NCBI RefSeq assembly: GCF_001953865.1
Contig: NZ_MQUQ01000026.1
Span: 1 to 64,000, forward strand
DNA: 64,000 bases
DNA from: Amycolatopsis coloradensis
GTDB taxonomy: Bacteria; Actinomycetota; Actinomycetes; Mycobacteriales; Pseudonocardiaceae
Direction: 5' to 3'
Position 1 is the stretch's first letter; every line of letters begins with the position of its first letter. This document shows positions 1 through 7,437 of the stretch, piece after piece. The notes under the pieces were generated by a model. The model did not search any database. It saw only the letters and a program-made list of their open reading frames with translations, and was not told the DNA's origin. Both the position numbers and the translations under genes were made by a program.

Positions 1-73
1 GATCATCGCTCACCAACAACCGATCACCACGTAAGACACGCTCTAAGGTGAAAATTGACTTTCGCGACGTCTG

Positions 74-100
74 ATGTCTCGAAAGTGGCTTTCGCGACAT
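74..100. terminator. Hairpin downstream of the GlxA-type gene
   Basis: Two 12-nt arms (atgtctcgaaag and ctttcgcgacat) pair with one mismatch around a 3-nt loop. The hairpin lies about 55 nt beyond the stop of the leftward regulator gene, so a terminator role is likely. The block ctttcgcgac occurs twice (58-67 and 89-98). No T-tract follows, as is common in actinobacteria. Confidence 0.5.
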
Positions 101-153
101 GACCGCTAAGCAGTCGCGTGATCAGACGGCGATCGCTTGTGACTGGACGGCGA

Positions 154-1113
154 TCACGCTACCGGGCCGGAGAACTCGACCCGGTAGCGCGTAGGTGTGG
201 TCCCCAGCGCGGTCGCGAAGTGCTCTCGGAGGCGGGCTGGCGTGCCGAAGCCGGTTTGTGCCGCGATGGTGTCGACGGTGAGCGTGGTCGTTTCGAGCAG
301 GTGCCGGGCCCGTGCGAGGCGTTGGGTGACAAGCCAGTTGTGGACGGTGGTCCCGGTGCGGGCGCGGAAGGCGCGGGTGAAGGTGCTCCGGCTCATGTGC
401 GCCTGTGCGGCGAGCCGGTCGATGTTCTGTGGTCTGTCCAAATGGGACTGGGCCCAGGCCATCACCTCGGTGAGAGGGTCCTCGTCCGGGGCGGGCACCG
501 GGAATTCGACGAACTGGGCCTGGCCGCCGGGGCGGTGTGGCGCGGCGACGATCCGGCGGGCGACGCGGTTGGCGACGACCTGGCCTGCCGTGCGGGCGAG
601 CAGGTGAAGGCAGGTGTCGATGCCCGCGGTGGCGCCCGCACCGGTCACGACGTCGCCCTCGTCGACATACAGTTCCTCCGGTCGCAGTATCACCTTGGGG
701 AAGCGCCACCGGAACGTTTCGACCCACTTCCAGTGCGTGGTCGCGGCACGCCCGTCGAGAATGCCCGCGTCGGCGAGAGCGAAGACGCCCAGGCAGAGCC
801 CGACGACGAGCGCACCACGTTCGTGTGCGGCACGCAGTGCGGCCGAGACGGGCGGGGGCGTCGCGCTCTCGGGGTCGGACCACCACGGTACGACGACGAT
901 CTCGGCTTCGGCGAGCGCGCCAAGCCCCGCGGGCACGTCGATCGTGTAGCCGGCGCTGGTGGTCAGGCGGCCCGGTTCCGCGGCGGCGACGGTGAGCGGC
1001 CACGGCTCCATGTCGCCGGACGGTGATTCCGGTCCCCACACCAACGACGGGACGGCGAGATGGAAGGGACTGATCCCCTCGAACGCGAGGACGGCCACTC
1101 TCGGAGCGTTCAT
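154..1113 (-). CDS. GlxA family transcriptional regulator (DJ-1/PfpI + AraC HTH)
   Basis: A 319-residue cytoplasmic regulator. Residues about 5-175 form a DJ-1/PfpI class I glutaminase-like domain with the nucleophile-elbow sequence VVGLCLGVFA (Cys about 107). Residues about 215-313 form an AraC double helix-turn-helix (RLAAQAHMSRSTFTRAFRA, then TIAAQTGFGTPARLREHF). Length and order are normal for GlxA-type activators, whose amidase-like domain is usually thought to sense a ligand. It diverges from a cysteine hydrolase gene across 119 nt that hold a 12-bp inverted repeat, so it probably controls that gene and itself. The ligand cannot be deduced. Confidence 0.93.
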   Translation of the reverse strand: MNAPRVAVLAFEGISPFHLAVPSLVWGPESPSGDMEPWPLTVAAAEPGRLTTSAGYTIDVPAGLGALAEAEIVVVPWWSDPESATPPPVSAALRAAHERGALVVGLCLGVFALADAGILDGRAATTHWKWVETFRWRFPKVILRPEELYVDEGDVVTGAGATAGIDTCLHLLARTAGQVVANRVARRIVAAPHRPGGQAQFVEFPVPAPDEDPLTEVMAWAQSHLDRPQNIDRLAAQAHMSRSTFTRAFRARTGTTVHNWLVTQRLARARHLLETTTLTVDTIAAQTGFGTPARLREHFATALGTTPTRYRVEFSGPVA

Positions 1114-1151
1114 CGATTCCTTCTTCGCGGATGTCGGCCGATCCCGACCAC

Positions 1152-1193
1152 GGCTGACCCGATTCGGTATCTCGAAGTCGGATCGGGTCAGCC
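1152..1193. promoter_or_regulatory. Inverted repeat between divergent regulator and hydrolase genes (probable operator)
   Basis: Perfect 12-bp arms ggctgacccgat (1152-1163) and atcgggtcagcc (1182-1193) are separated by 18 nt. The repeat sits 40 nt before the hydrolase start and 38 nt from the GlxA-type start. The 30-bp centre-to-centre spacing, about three helical turns, suits a regulator dimer. Binding is inferred from position and symmetry. Confidence 0.6.
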
Positions 1194-1232
1194 AGCATGG
1201 TAGCCGTACCCACGGAAAGCGAAGGAAACACG

Positions 1233-1823
1233 ATGACCAGCACCACTCTCCGCGAGATCAGCGCGCTCCCGACGACCCCCGCGACACTTTCGGACGCCAC
1301 GGTGATCCTCGTCGACTACCAGAACACCTACACCCGCGGCGTGATGGAACTCGACGGCTGGGCGGCGGCGCTCGACGAGGCCGCCACGTTGCTGGCGCGC
1401 GCACGGGCCGAGGGCTCGGCGATCGTCCACGTCATGCACGACGGCGGCGAGGGCAGCCCGTACGACCTTCAGCAGGAGATCGGCCAGATCCACGAACGCG
1501 TCGCCCCGGCGCCCGGTGAGGAGATCGTGGTGAAGACCGCGCCGAATTCGTTCGTCGGCACCCGGCTGGGAGAACTGGTCGACGCCGCCGGGCACCAGAA
1601 CGTCGTCGTGGCCGGATTCATGACGCACATGTGTGTCACGTTCACGGCGGAGGGCGCTTTCCTGCGCGGGAACACCCCGACCGTCGTGGCCGCCGCCTGC
1701 GCCACGCGCGCTCTTCCGTCCGTCGTCGGCCCCGTCGCCGCCGCGGAACAGCATCGCGCCGCCCTCGCCACGATCGGCGATCTCTACGCCGTCGTCGCCG
1801 CGTCCACGGCGGAACTCGGCTAG
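1233..1823 (+). CDS. Isochorismatase-like cysteine hydrolase
   Basis: A 196-residue cytosolic hydrolase of the isochorismatase/nicotinamidase superfamily. The catalytic Asp lies in VILVDYQNTY and the catalytic Cys (about 134) in THMCVTFTAEGAF, preceded by the usual hydrophobic strand NVVVAGFM. The family hydrolyses amides or vinyl ethers through a Cys-Asp-Lys triad; the substrate is unknown here. The ATG at 1233 is preferred over an upstream in-frame codon at 1197 because gaaggaaa precedes it at good spacing. It diverges from the GlxA-type regulator, a common pairing in actinobacteria. Confidence 0.9.
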   Translation: MTSTTLREISALPTTPATLSDATVILVDYQNTYTRGVMELDGWAAALDEAATLLARARAEGSAIVHVMHDGGEGSPYDLQQEIGQIHERVAPAPGEEIVVKTAPNSFVGTRLGELVDAAGHQNVVVAGFMTHMCVTFTAEGAFLRGNTPTVVAAACATRALPSVVGPVAAAEQHRAALATIGDLYAVVAASTAELG

Positions 1824-1827
1824 GCGA

Positions 1828-1856
1828 TTGACGGCGCATACTCAACAAGTTATATA
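1828..1856 (+). promoter_or_regulatory. Near-consensus sigma70 promoter giving a leaderless start
   Basis: TTGACG (1828-1833), a 17-nt spacer, and TATATA (1851-1856). Transcription would begin about 7 nt later, at the paired ATG codons 1860/1863, so the mRNA would be leaderless. No Shine-Dalgarno sequence precedes those codons, which agrees. The TA-rich run stands out in this high-GC context. Confidence 0.6.
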
Positions 1857-1859
1857 TGA

Positions 1860-3263
1860 ATGATGTCATACGCCGGACAGGATCGAGCAGTGGTACTCGG
1901 GGCGGGGATGGCCGGTCTCGTGGCCGCTCGGGTCCTGTCCGAGCACTACGACGAGGTGGTCGTGGTCGAGCGTGACGAGCTTGCGGACGGGCCGGTGCAC
2001 CGGCGATTCGTTCCCCAGTCGCACCACGCGCACGGACTGCTGGGATCCGGTCGCCGGGTGCTGGTCGGCCTGTTCCCCGGTCTGTCCGCCGAATTGGCCG
2101 CGGCAGGCGCGCTCACCCCGGGCTCCGACGATCCCACGATGGGGGACCGGTCGATCTTCCTGGTCCGCGGCCGCTCCACCATCCGGATCCCCGCGTGGTG
2201 GAGTGGCGGCTTCGGGGCAAGCCGGATCCTACTCGAACACGCGATCCGGACTCGCGTGCGCGCCTTGCCGAACGTCGTGGTCCGTGACCGGATACCGGCC
2301 GTCGGACTGCTGACCGACCGGACCCGCCGCCGGGTCACCGGCATCCGGACGGCCGACGGCGACCTCGACGCCGATCTCGTGGTCGACACGTCCGGCCGCG
2401 GCTCGCGGCTGCCGGAGTGGCTCGAACAGATCGGCTACCGGCCGCCGCCGGTCTCGATCGTCCATTCCGACGTGCGGTACGCCAGCGTGATCACCGAACC
2501 CGATCCGTCCTTCGATCCCGAGTGGCTGGTCATCCTCGGAGGCCAGGCGGACGCAGGCTCGTCGGTCGGCGGTGTCGTGCTTCGTGTCGAACATGGCAAG
2601 CTGCACATCTCGTTCGGCTCGATCGGCCGGAGTGCGCCGGTGCCCACCGAAACAGCGGAACTGCGCGACTTCGCCGATCGGCTGGCCGCCCCGGTGGTGG
2701 CCGAGGCGCTCCGCCGGTCGACGCCGGTCGGCCCGATCCGTACCTTCCGCGTCCGCGACAACACCCGGCACCACTACGGCCGGATGCGCGAGATGCCGGT
2801 CGGCGTCGTCGCGCTCGGCGACGCCGCCAGCGCGGCGAACCCGATCTACGGTCAGGGAATGAGTGTCGCGGCCCTCTCCGCGACCGCCCTCGGCCGGGTA
2901 CTCACCGCCGAAGGCGGCGCGTCACGACCGGGGTTCGAGCGCCGTGCCGCGCGGGCCGTGGCCGCCACCTCTGCCGAGGCCTGGCGCCTTGCCGTCGGGG
3001 AAGACCTCCGCTACGGCTGCCGTACCGAAGGAATCCGGTCGCCCTGGACAGCCCGGTTCGGTGCGGGCTACCGTGATCGGCTCGAACGAGCGGCGGCGCT
3101 GGACCCCGAAGTGGCGGCGGCGTTCAACGAGGTGCTCAATCTCCACCGCCCGTTGTCGTCGCTCGGCGCGCCACGGATCGCGCGGCGGGTGCTGCGTCCC
3201 TTGCGGGACCGTGATCCCGGCCCCCTCTCCGCGACCGTCGCCGCCGTGCTCGGAGTCGCCTGA
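1860..3263 (+). CDS. FAD-dependent monooxygenase/oxidoreductase
   Basis: A 467-residue flavoprotein. An N-terminal Rossmann motif (VVLGAGMAGLVAARVL, then the acidic VVVVERDE) binds the ADP part of FAD. The second flavin motif VVALGDAASAANPIYGQGMS lies near residue 320. The layout matches aromatic hydroxylase/geranylgeranyl-reductase-like enzymes. The first gene of a probable operon: an alpha/beta hydrolase follows after 24 nt, then a PadR regulator. Start ATG 1860 or 1863; both fit a leaderless transcript. The oxidised substrate is unknown. Oxidation followed by hydrolysis of an epoxide or ester is a reasonable guess from the neighbour. Confidence 0.88.
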   Translation: MMSYAGQDRAVVLGAGMAGLVAARVLSEHYDEVVVVERDELADGPVHRRFVPQSHHAHGLLGSGRRVLVGLFPGLSAELAAAGALTPGSDDPTMGDRSIFLVRGRSTIRIPAWWSGGFGASRILLEHAIRTRVRALPNVVVRDRIPAVGLLTDRTRRRVTGIRTADGDLDADLVVDTSGRGSRLPEWLEQIGYRPPPVSIVHSDVRYASVITEPDPSFDPEWLVILGGQADAGSSVGGVVLRVEHGKLHISFGSIGRSAPVPTETAELRDFADRLAAPVVAEALRRSTPVGPIRTFRVRDNTRHHYGRMREMPVGVVALGDAASAANPIYGQGMSVAALSATALGRVLTAEGGASRPGFERRAARAVAATSAEAWRLAVGEDLRYGCRTEGIRSPWTARFGAGYRDRLERAAALDPEVAAAFNEVLNLHRPLSSLGAPRIARRVLRPLRDRDPGPLSATVAAVLGVA

Positions 3264-3287
3264 ACCTTCCCCGAACGAGGAGCCCTC

Positions 3288-4163
3288 ATGTTCCAGCCGC
3301 GGTTCGTCGACGTCGACGACGTCTTGCTCCACGTCGAGGCCGATGGTCCCGAAGCCGGGCCAGCCGCACTGTTCCTGCACGGCTGGCCCGATCTCTGGTT
3401 CACCTTCGAGCCGCAGATGACCGCACTCGCCGATCGGGGGTATCGGGTACTCGCGCCGGATCAGCGCGGCTACGGGCTGTCCTCCAAACCCGCCATGGTC
3501 GCCGACTACCGGATGCCCGAACTGGTCAAGGACATCGTGCTGCTCATCGAACGCGAGGAGGTGGCGCCGGTCCATCTGGTCGGGCACGACTGGGGCGGGG
3601 CGGTCGCCTGGATGGTGGCGATCGAACGGCCGGACCTGGTCCGGTCCTTGACCATCGTCAACTGTCCGCATCCGGAGGTGTTCGCCGAAGCGCTGAGCCG
3701 ACGGCCCTCCCAGCTCATGCGGAGCTGGTACATGGTGGCGTTCCAGATCCCCGGTCTCGCCGAGACAATCCTCGGCGCCCGCGGTGGTGCGGTCGTCGCC
3801 GCGATGCTCAAGCACGGAGCCGGTCTGACCGACTCCGACGTGGGCCGGCATCGCGCCGTCTGGCGTCATCCGGGCGCGATCCAGCGGCCCTTGTTCTGGT
3901 ACCGCGCGATGTTCCGGTCGATGCTGTCGTCCCGTCGCGCCACGGGTCCCAGGCCCGACCTGTCGGTGCGCGTTCCGACCCAGGTCATCTGGGGACGCCG
4001 TGACGGCGCGCTCGGCAAGCATCTCGCCGAACCCAGCGCCGCCCGGTGTGAGGAGTCCGAGCTGCACTGGCTTGAAACGCGGCATTGGCCGCACCGTGAA
4101 GAACCCCGGCAGGTCACCGAGTTGCTCGAAGCGTGGTTCGCGCGGCACGCGGACCGAGCCTGA
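3288..4163 (+). CDS. Alpha/beta hydrolase, epoxide-hydrolase-like
   Basis: A 291-residue alpha/beta hydrolase. It has the oxyanion motif HGWPD, the nucleophile elbow GHDWGGAVAW with Asp rather than Ser, and a late His in TRHWPHREEP. An Asp nucleophile is typical of epoxide hydrolases and haloalkane dehalogenases. No signal peptide, so cytosolic. The start has the ribosome site gaacgaggag. It lies 24 nt after the FAD oxidoreductase and 40 nt before a PadR regulator, suggesting one operon in which an oxidised intermediate is hydrolysed. Confidence 0.9.
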   Translation: MFQPRFVDVDDVLLHVEADGPEAGPAALFLHGWPDLWFTFEPQMTALADRGYRVLAPDQRGYGLSSKPAMVADYRMPELVKDIVLLIEREEVAPVHLVGHDWGGAVAWMVAIERPDLVRSLTIVNCPHPEVFAEALSRRPSQLMRSWYMVAFQIPGLAETILGARGGAVVAAMLKHGAGLTDSDVGRHRAVWRHPGAIQRPLFWYRAMFRSMLSSRRATGPRPDLSVRVPTQVIWGRRDGALGKHLAEPSAARCEESELHWLETRHWPHREEPRQVTELLEAWFARHADRA

Positions 4164-4203
4164 TCCGGTTGATACTCTTCCGGTCGCCGCCGGAAGGAGC
4201 CCC

Positions 4204-4773
4204 ATGCTCAGATTCGCCCTGCTGGGTTTCCTTCTGCGGCAACCGATGACGGGCTACGACCTGGCTACCGCGATCCGCGCCAGCATCCATTTCGTGTGGC
4301 CCGCCCAGCTCAGCCAGATCTACCGGACACTGGGCCAGCTCGAGGACGGCGGCCTGGTGGTGTCCGAAGTGGAGCCACAGCAGAGCAGGCCAGACCGCCG
4401 GGTGTATTCGGCCACCGACGCCGGACGACAGGCCTTCGACACCTGGCTCGGCGAACTCGTCACCGAACGGGACCCGATCCGGGTGCCGTTCCTGGTCCGG
4501 TTCTTCTTCTCCGGGTCCCGCTCGACAGAGGACACGGTGACCCAGCTCCGGGTGATGCGCGATCTCCACGTCAAGGAGCGCGACCGGCTCACCGACGAGC
4601 TTCCCCGGCAGATCACCGCGGCCGCCGACCTCGCCGACGGCGGCGGACTCGATCCCCTGGTCTGGGACTCGGTCCGCCGCGCCGGCGAGATGATGGCGCA
4701 GACCTGGGTCGACTGGATCGACGAAACCATCGAGCGGCTGCAACGCGCCGACGGACGACCTCCGCGGACATGA
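4204..4773 (+). CDS. PadR family transcriptional regulator
   Basis: A 189-residue PadR regulator. The N-terminal winged helix runs from MLRFALLGFLLRQPMTGYDL through IYRTLGQLEDGGLV to the wing RPDRRVYSATDAGRQAF. An alpha-helical dimerisation domain (about residues 90-180) follows, making this the longer two-domain PadR class. The ATG at 4204 has ggaagga upstream; longer upstream readings overlap the preceding hydrolase and lack coding character. It probably represses its own operon. Such proteins often respond to phenolics or drugs, but the effector is unknown. Confidence 0.9.
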   Translation: MLRFALLGFLLRQPMTGYDLATAIRASIHFVWPAQLSQIYRTLGQLEDGGLVVSEVEPQQSRPDRRVYSATDAGRQAFDTWLGELVTERDPIRVPFLVRFFFSGSRSTEDTVTQLRVMRDLHVKERDRLTDELPRQITAAADLADGGGLDPLVWDSVRRAGEMMAQTWVDWIDETIERLQRADGRPPRT

Positions 4774-5238
4774 CCAGGTCCCGCGTGCCGCCTGGACGAG
4801 GTCATCCGGCAGGCGGGGCCGGGGGACGGGCGCGGAGTTCCGCGGCGGTGCGGTGCGCGTGGGCGAGGCCGTCGAGGATCCAGGGCGGCGGTCGCCCGTC
4901 GTTGGTCGCGGGCCGTTCGTAGGCGGCGACCAGCCGTTCCGCGATCTTCCGCGGCCGGTCCGTCGGGCTCGCCCTGTTCGGAGGGCCTTACGATTAGGGC
5001 CAGGTGCCCGGTCGACGGGGGCCGTCTCCGGCGTGTGCCCGGGTACGCCGTCGCGCCGGGAGTCCTGCACGGGGAAGGGATCCGTGCGTGACCGTGCCAC
5101 GATCACGTCGCATTCCCCGAAGGCGGCCATGGCCACCGCCCCGTCTCCCGCCGGACAACCGCGGATCACGGCGTCGCCGACGGATCCGGAGCGCGCATCC
5201 GGAAGCCACCCGGTCCGGGGATGACGATCGTCAAGCGG
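4774..5238. other. Gene-free or degenerate stretch
   Basis: About 465 nt without a convincing gene. On the minus strand, 4797-4990 reads as plausible protein (ending ERPATNDGRPPPWILDGLAH and on) but meets a stop upstream at about 4997. The adjacent stretch 5000-5200 continues in another frame, offset by one missing base. It could be a decayed minus-strand gene downstream of tetR. I do not recognise the family. Confidence 0.35.
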
Positions 5239-5814
5239 TCAGTCGCGGCAAGTGCCCATTCCGCACCAGAGCAGATCGACGAGACTCGCGACGTCGCGCC
5301 GCCACTCGCCGTTCGGGTCGAGGTACAGCAGGCCGCCGAGGCCGCGCAGGACGGTCTCGGGTGCCAGGTCCGGCCGGACGGTGCCGGCGTCGACGTTGGC
5401 CTTCAGCAGCGTGGAAACCGCGCCGACCATGGCCTTGTAGGCGCTCGCCGGCAGTGCGCCACGGGAGGCCGTCGCGGTGCGCAGGGCGTCGGCGAGGCCT
5501 CGCTTGGTCATCATGTAGTGCGCCAGGTGGTCGGTCGTCCACGTCCGGAAGGCCTGTTCCGGGGTGTTCTTCTCGAGCAGACTCGGTACGACGTCGACGA
5601 GCTGGCGCACCTCGCGCTGATAGACCGCCAGAATGAGGGCTTCCGGAGTCGGGAAGTGCCGGTACACCGTGCCGACGCCGACCTCGGCCTGTTTCGCGAT
5701 GGCGTTGAACGAGACTTCACCTGATCCGGACAGTGATTTCGCCGCGGTGGCGAGGATGCGCTCGTGGTTGCGCCGGGTGTCCGCGCGCCGGGGGTTCACC
5801 GATCCCGTCGTCAT
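5239..5814 (-). CDS. TetR family transcriptional regulator
   Basis: A 191-residue TetR repressor. The N-terminal HTH reads ADTRRNHERILATAAKSL, then SFNAIAKQAEVGVGTVYRHFPTPEALI, the canonical TetR recognition region. A variable helical ligand domain follows (about residues 65-190). The ATG at 5814 has gggagg upstream; a longer reading to 6051 runs through the operator region and is rejected. It diverges from the molybdenum hydroxylase operon, with two palindromes between. It probably represses that operon until an aldehyde or aromatic inducer binds. Confidence 0.92.
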   Translation of the reverse strand: MTTGSVNPRRADTRRNHERILATAAKSLSGSGEVSFNAIAKQAEVGVGTVYRHFPTPEALILAVYQREVRQLVDVVPSLLEKNTPEQAFRTWTTDHLAHYMMTKRGLADALRTATASRGALPASAYKAMVGAVSTLLKANVDAGTVRPDLAPETVLRGLGGLLYLDPNGEWRRDVASLVDLLWCGMGTCRD

Positions 5815-5910
5815 CGTCCCTCCCGCCCCCCGCTGATCCCGTCCGTCGTGAATGTAGCCGAGGAATCCGCGGAACCTGGAGCGACTCCAGGGGTGATCAC
5901 GACATTGCCA

Positions 5911-5928
5911 AGCGGATTGTAATCCGCT
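5911..5928. promoter_or_regulatory. Palindromic TetR operator, site 1
   Basis: agcggatt-gt-aatccgct is a perfect palindrome with 8-bp arms. It lies midway between the divergent tetR and 2Fe-2S subunit genes. Size and symmetry fit a TetR dimer. Confidence 0.7.
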
Positions 5929-5936
5929 AGCGTGAA

Positions 5937-5966
5937 AAGTGAAGCGGATGAATATCCGGTTCACTT
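5937..5966. promoter_or_regulatory. Palindromic TetR operator, site 2
   Basis: Two 13-nt arms (aagtgaagcggat and atccggttcactt) match at 12 of 13 positions around the 4-nt centre gaat. It shares the core gcggat/atccg with site 1, nine bases away. Two related palindromes in tandem suggest cooperative repressor binding. Confidence 0.65.
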
Positions 5967-6038
5967 CGCGAACAGTCTCCCACCACCCCAACCTACGCCG
6001 TCGGGTCTCGGCCCGGACGATCTGCGGAAAGTGATCCA

Positions 6039-6491
6039 GTGGATATCTCACTCGAAGTCAATGGCAGTACGGAAAACCTGAGTGTCGAACCCGGGGTGAC
6101 CCTGCTGGACGCGCTGCGGGAGCGACTCGGCGTCACGGGCCCGAAGAAGGGTTGCGATCGGGGACAGTGCGGCGCCTGCACGGTGCACGTCGACGGACGG
6201 CCGGTGCTCTCCTGTCTCACCTTGGCCGCCACCGTGAAGCAGCCGGTGACCACGGTCGAAGCACTGTCCACAGAGGACGGTCTGCATCCGGTACAGCAGG
6301 CGTTCCTCGACCAGGACGCCCTGCAGTGCGGATTCTGCACGTCCGGGCAGATCATGTCGGCGGTCGCCGCCGTCGAGCAGGACGTCCAGGACGTCCGCGA
6401 GTTCATGTCCGGCAACCTCTGCCGATGCGCGGCGTACCCGAACATCGTCGCGGCGGTCGAACAGGCGAGGCGGGCCGATGCGTCCGTTTGA
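6039..6491 (+). CDS. Molybdenum hydroxylase, 2Fe-2S subunit
   Basis: A 150-residue small subunit of a xanthine-oxidase-family enzyme. The N-terminal plant-type ferredoxin motif is GCDRGQCGACTVHVDG with a further Cys in LSCLT. The C-terminal helical 2Fe-2S domain has QCGFCTSGQIMSA and GNLCRCAAYPNI. It passes electrons from the molybdenum centre to FAD. No Tat signal is present, unlike E. coli PaoA, so the enzyme is predicted cytosolic. Start is GTG 6039, with gcggaaag upstream. The last 14 nt overlap the FAD subunit gene. Confidence 0.95.
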   Translation: MDISLEVNGSTENLSVEPGVTLLDALRERLGVTGPKKGCDRGQCGACTVHVDGRPVLSCLTLAATVKQPVTTVEALSTEDGLHPVQQAFLDQDALQCGFCTSGQIMSAVAAVEQDVQDVREFMSGNLCRCAAYPNIVAAVEQARRADASV

Positions 6492-7437
6492 GCTGATCGC
6501 ACCCGAGACCGTCGAAGCCGCCGTCGCCGCGCCCGGCACGTTCCTGGCGGGCGGGACCACGCTTGTCGACCTGATGAAACTCAATGTCCTGACACCGCAG
6601 CGCGTGCTGGACATCAACGCGGTGCCGCTGCGTGGCATCGACACCGACGACGGACTGCGGATCGGCGCGCTGGAGCGGATGGGTGACATCGCCGCTCACC
6701 CCGGCGTGTACCCGGCGATTTCCCGTGCCCTGCTGCTGAGCGCCTCGCAGCAGATCCGGAACATGGCCAGCATCGGCGGAAACCTGATGCAGCGCACGCG
6801 CTGCTCGTACTTCCGGGACGTCGCGACGCCGTGCAACCGGCGGGTGCCCGGCAGTGGCTGCCCGGCGATCTCCGGCGCCAACCGGATGCACGCCGTGCTG
6901 GGCACAAGCGATTCTTGCGCGGCGACACACGCCAGCGACGTCGCCGTCGCCTTGGTCGCTCTCGACGCGCGGCTCCGGCTGGTCGGGGAGGGCGGGACCC
7001 GCACCGTCGAACTGGGCTCTTTCTACCGCCTGCCCGGTGAAACCCCTGAGCTGGAGAACGATCTGCGTCCCGGCGAACTGATCGCCGAGGTCGTGGTCCC
7101 CAGGCTGGATTGGGCGTCGAACTCCACCTACGTCAAGGTGCGTGACCGGCAGTCCTACGAGTTCGCGCTGTGTTCGGCCGCGGTCGCGCTGGACATCCAG
7201 GACTCACGGATCGTCGACGCCCGGGTCGCGGCCGGTGGCGTGGGGACCGTGCCGTGGCGGCTGCCGGAGGTCGAAGCGGCCTTGCGCGGCGCACCCGCGA
7301 CCGTCGCCACCTTCGAAGCGGCCGCGGCGCTGGCCGTCGAGGGCGCCCGGCCCTTGTCCGGAAACGAATTCAAGCTGTCGTTGCTGCCGCGGACCATCGT
7401 CCGGGCACTGCTCGAACTGACCGAGGGGAGCCGTTGA
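6478..7437 (+). CDS. Molybdenum hydroxylase, FAD subunit (PaoB/YagS-like)
   Basis: A 319-residue medium subunit. FAD-binding motifs FLAGGTTLVDLMK (residues 16-28) and SIGGNLMQRTRC are clear. After the second comes an insert with three spaced cysteines (RTRCSYFRDV, TPCNRR, GSGCPAI), plus a later one. In E. coli PaoB the equivalent segment binds an extra 4Fe-4S cluster, so one is likely here too. The CO-dehydrogenase-type C-terminal domain follows (about 205-315). It overlaps both neighbours (14 nt and 1 nt), indicating coupled translation of the three subunits. Confidence 0.93.
   Translation: MRPFELIAPETVEAAVAAPGTFLAGGTTLVDLMKLNVLTPQRVLDINAVPLRGIDTDDGLRIGALERMGDIAAHPGVYPAISRALLLSASQQIRNMASIGGNLMQRTRCSYFRDVATPCNRRVPGSGCPAISGANRMHAVLGTSDSCAATHASDVAVALVALDARLRLVGEGGTRTVELGSFYRLPGETPELENDLRPGELIAEVVVPRLDWASNSTYVKVRDRQSYEFALCSAAVALDIQDSRIVDARVAAGGVGTVPWRLPEVEAALRGAPATVATFEAAAALAVEGARPLSGNEFKLSLLPRTIVRALLELTEGSR

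Noticed and set aside
1..153. Direct repeats of ctttcgcgac and gacggcgatc as a possible attachment site or CRISPR
   Set aside because: Only two copies each, close together; better explained by the hairpin downstream of the GlxA-type gene.
122..1300. 392-residue minus-strand frame overlapping the GlxA-type gene
   Set aside because: Its translation is Arg-rich without motifs; the other minus-strand frame there has the full DJ-1/AraC architecture.
2922..4205. 427-residue minus-strand open frame opposite the epoxide-hydrolase-like gene
   Set aside because: Antisense shadow with no ribosome site or motif.
4797..5200. Possible minus-strand gene downstream of tetR
   Set aside because: Protein-like pieces exist in two frames but no start, no ribosome site and no recognised family; kept only as a degenerate stretch.
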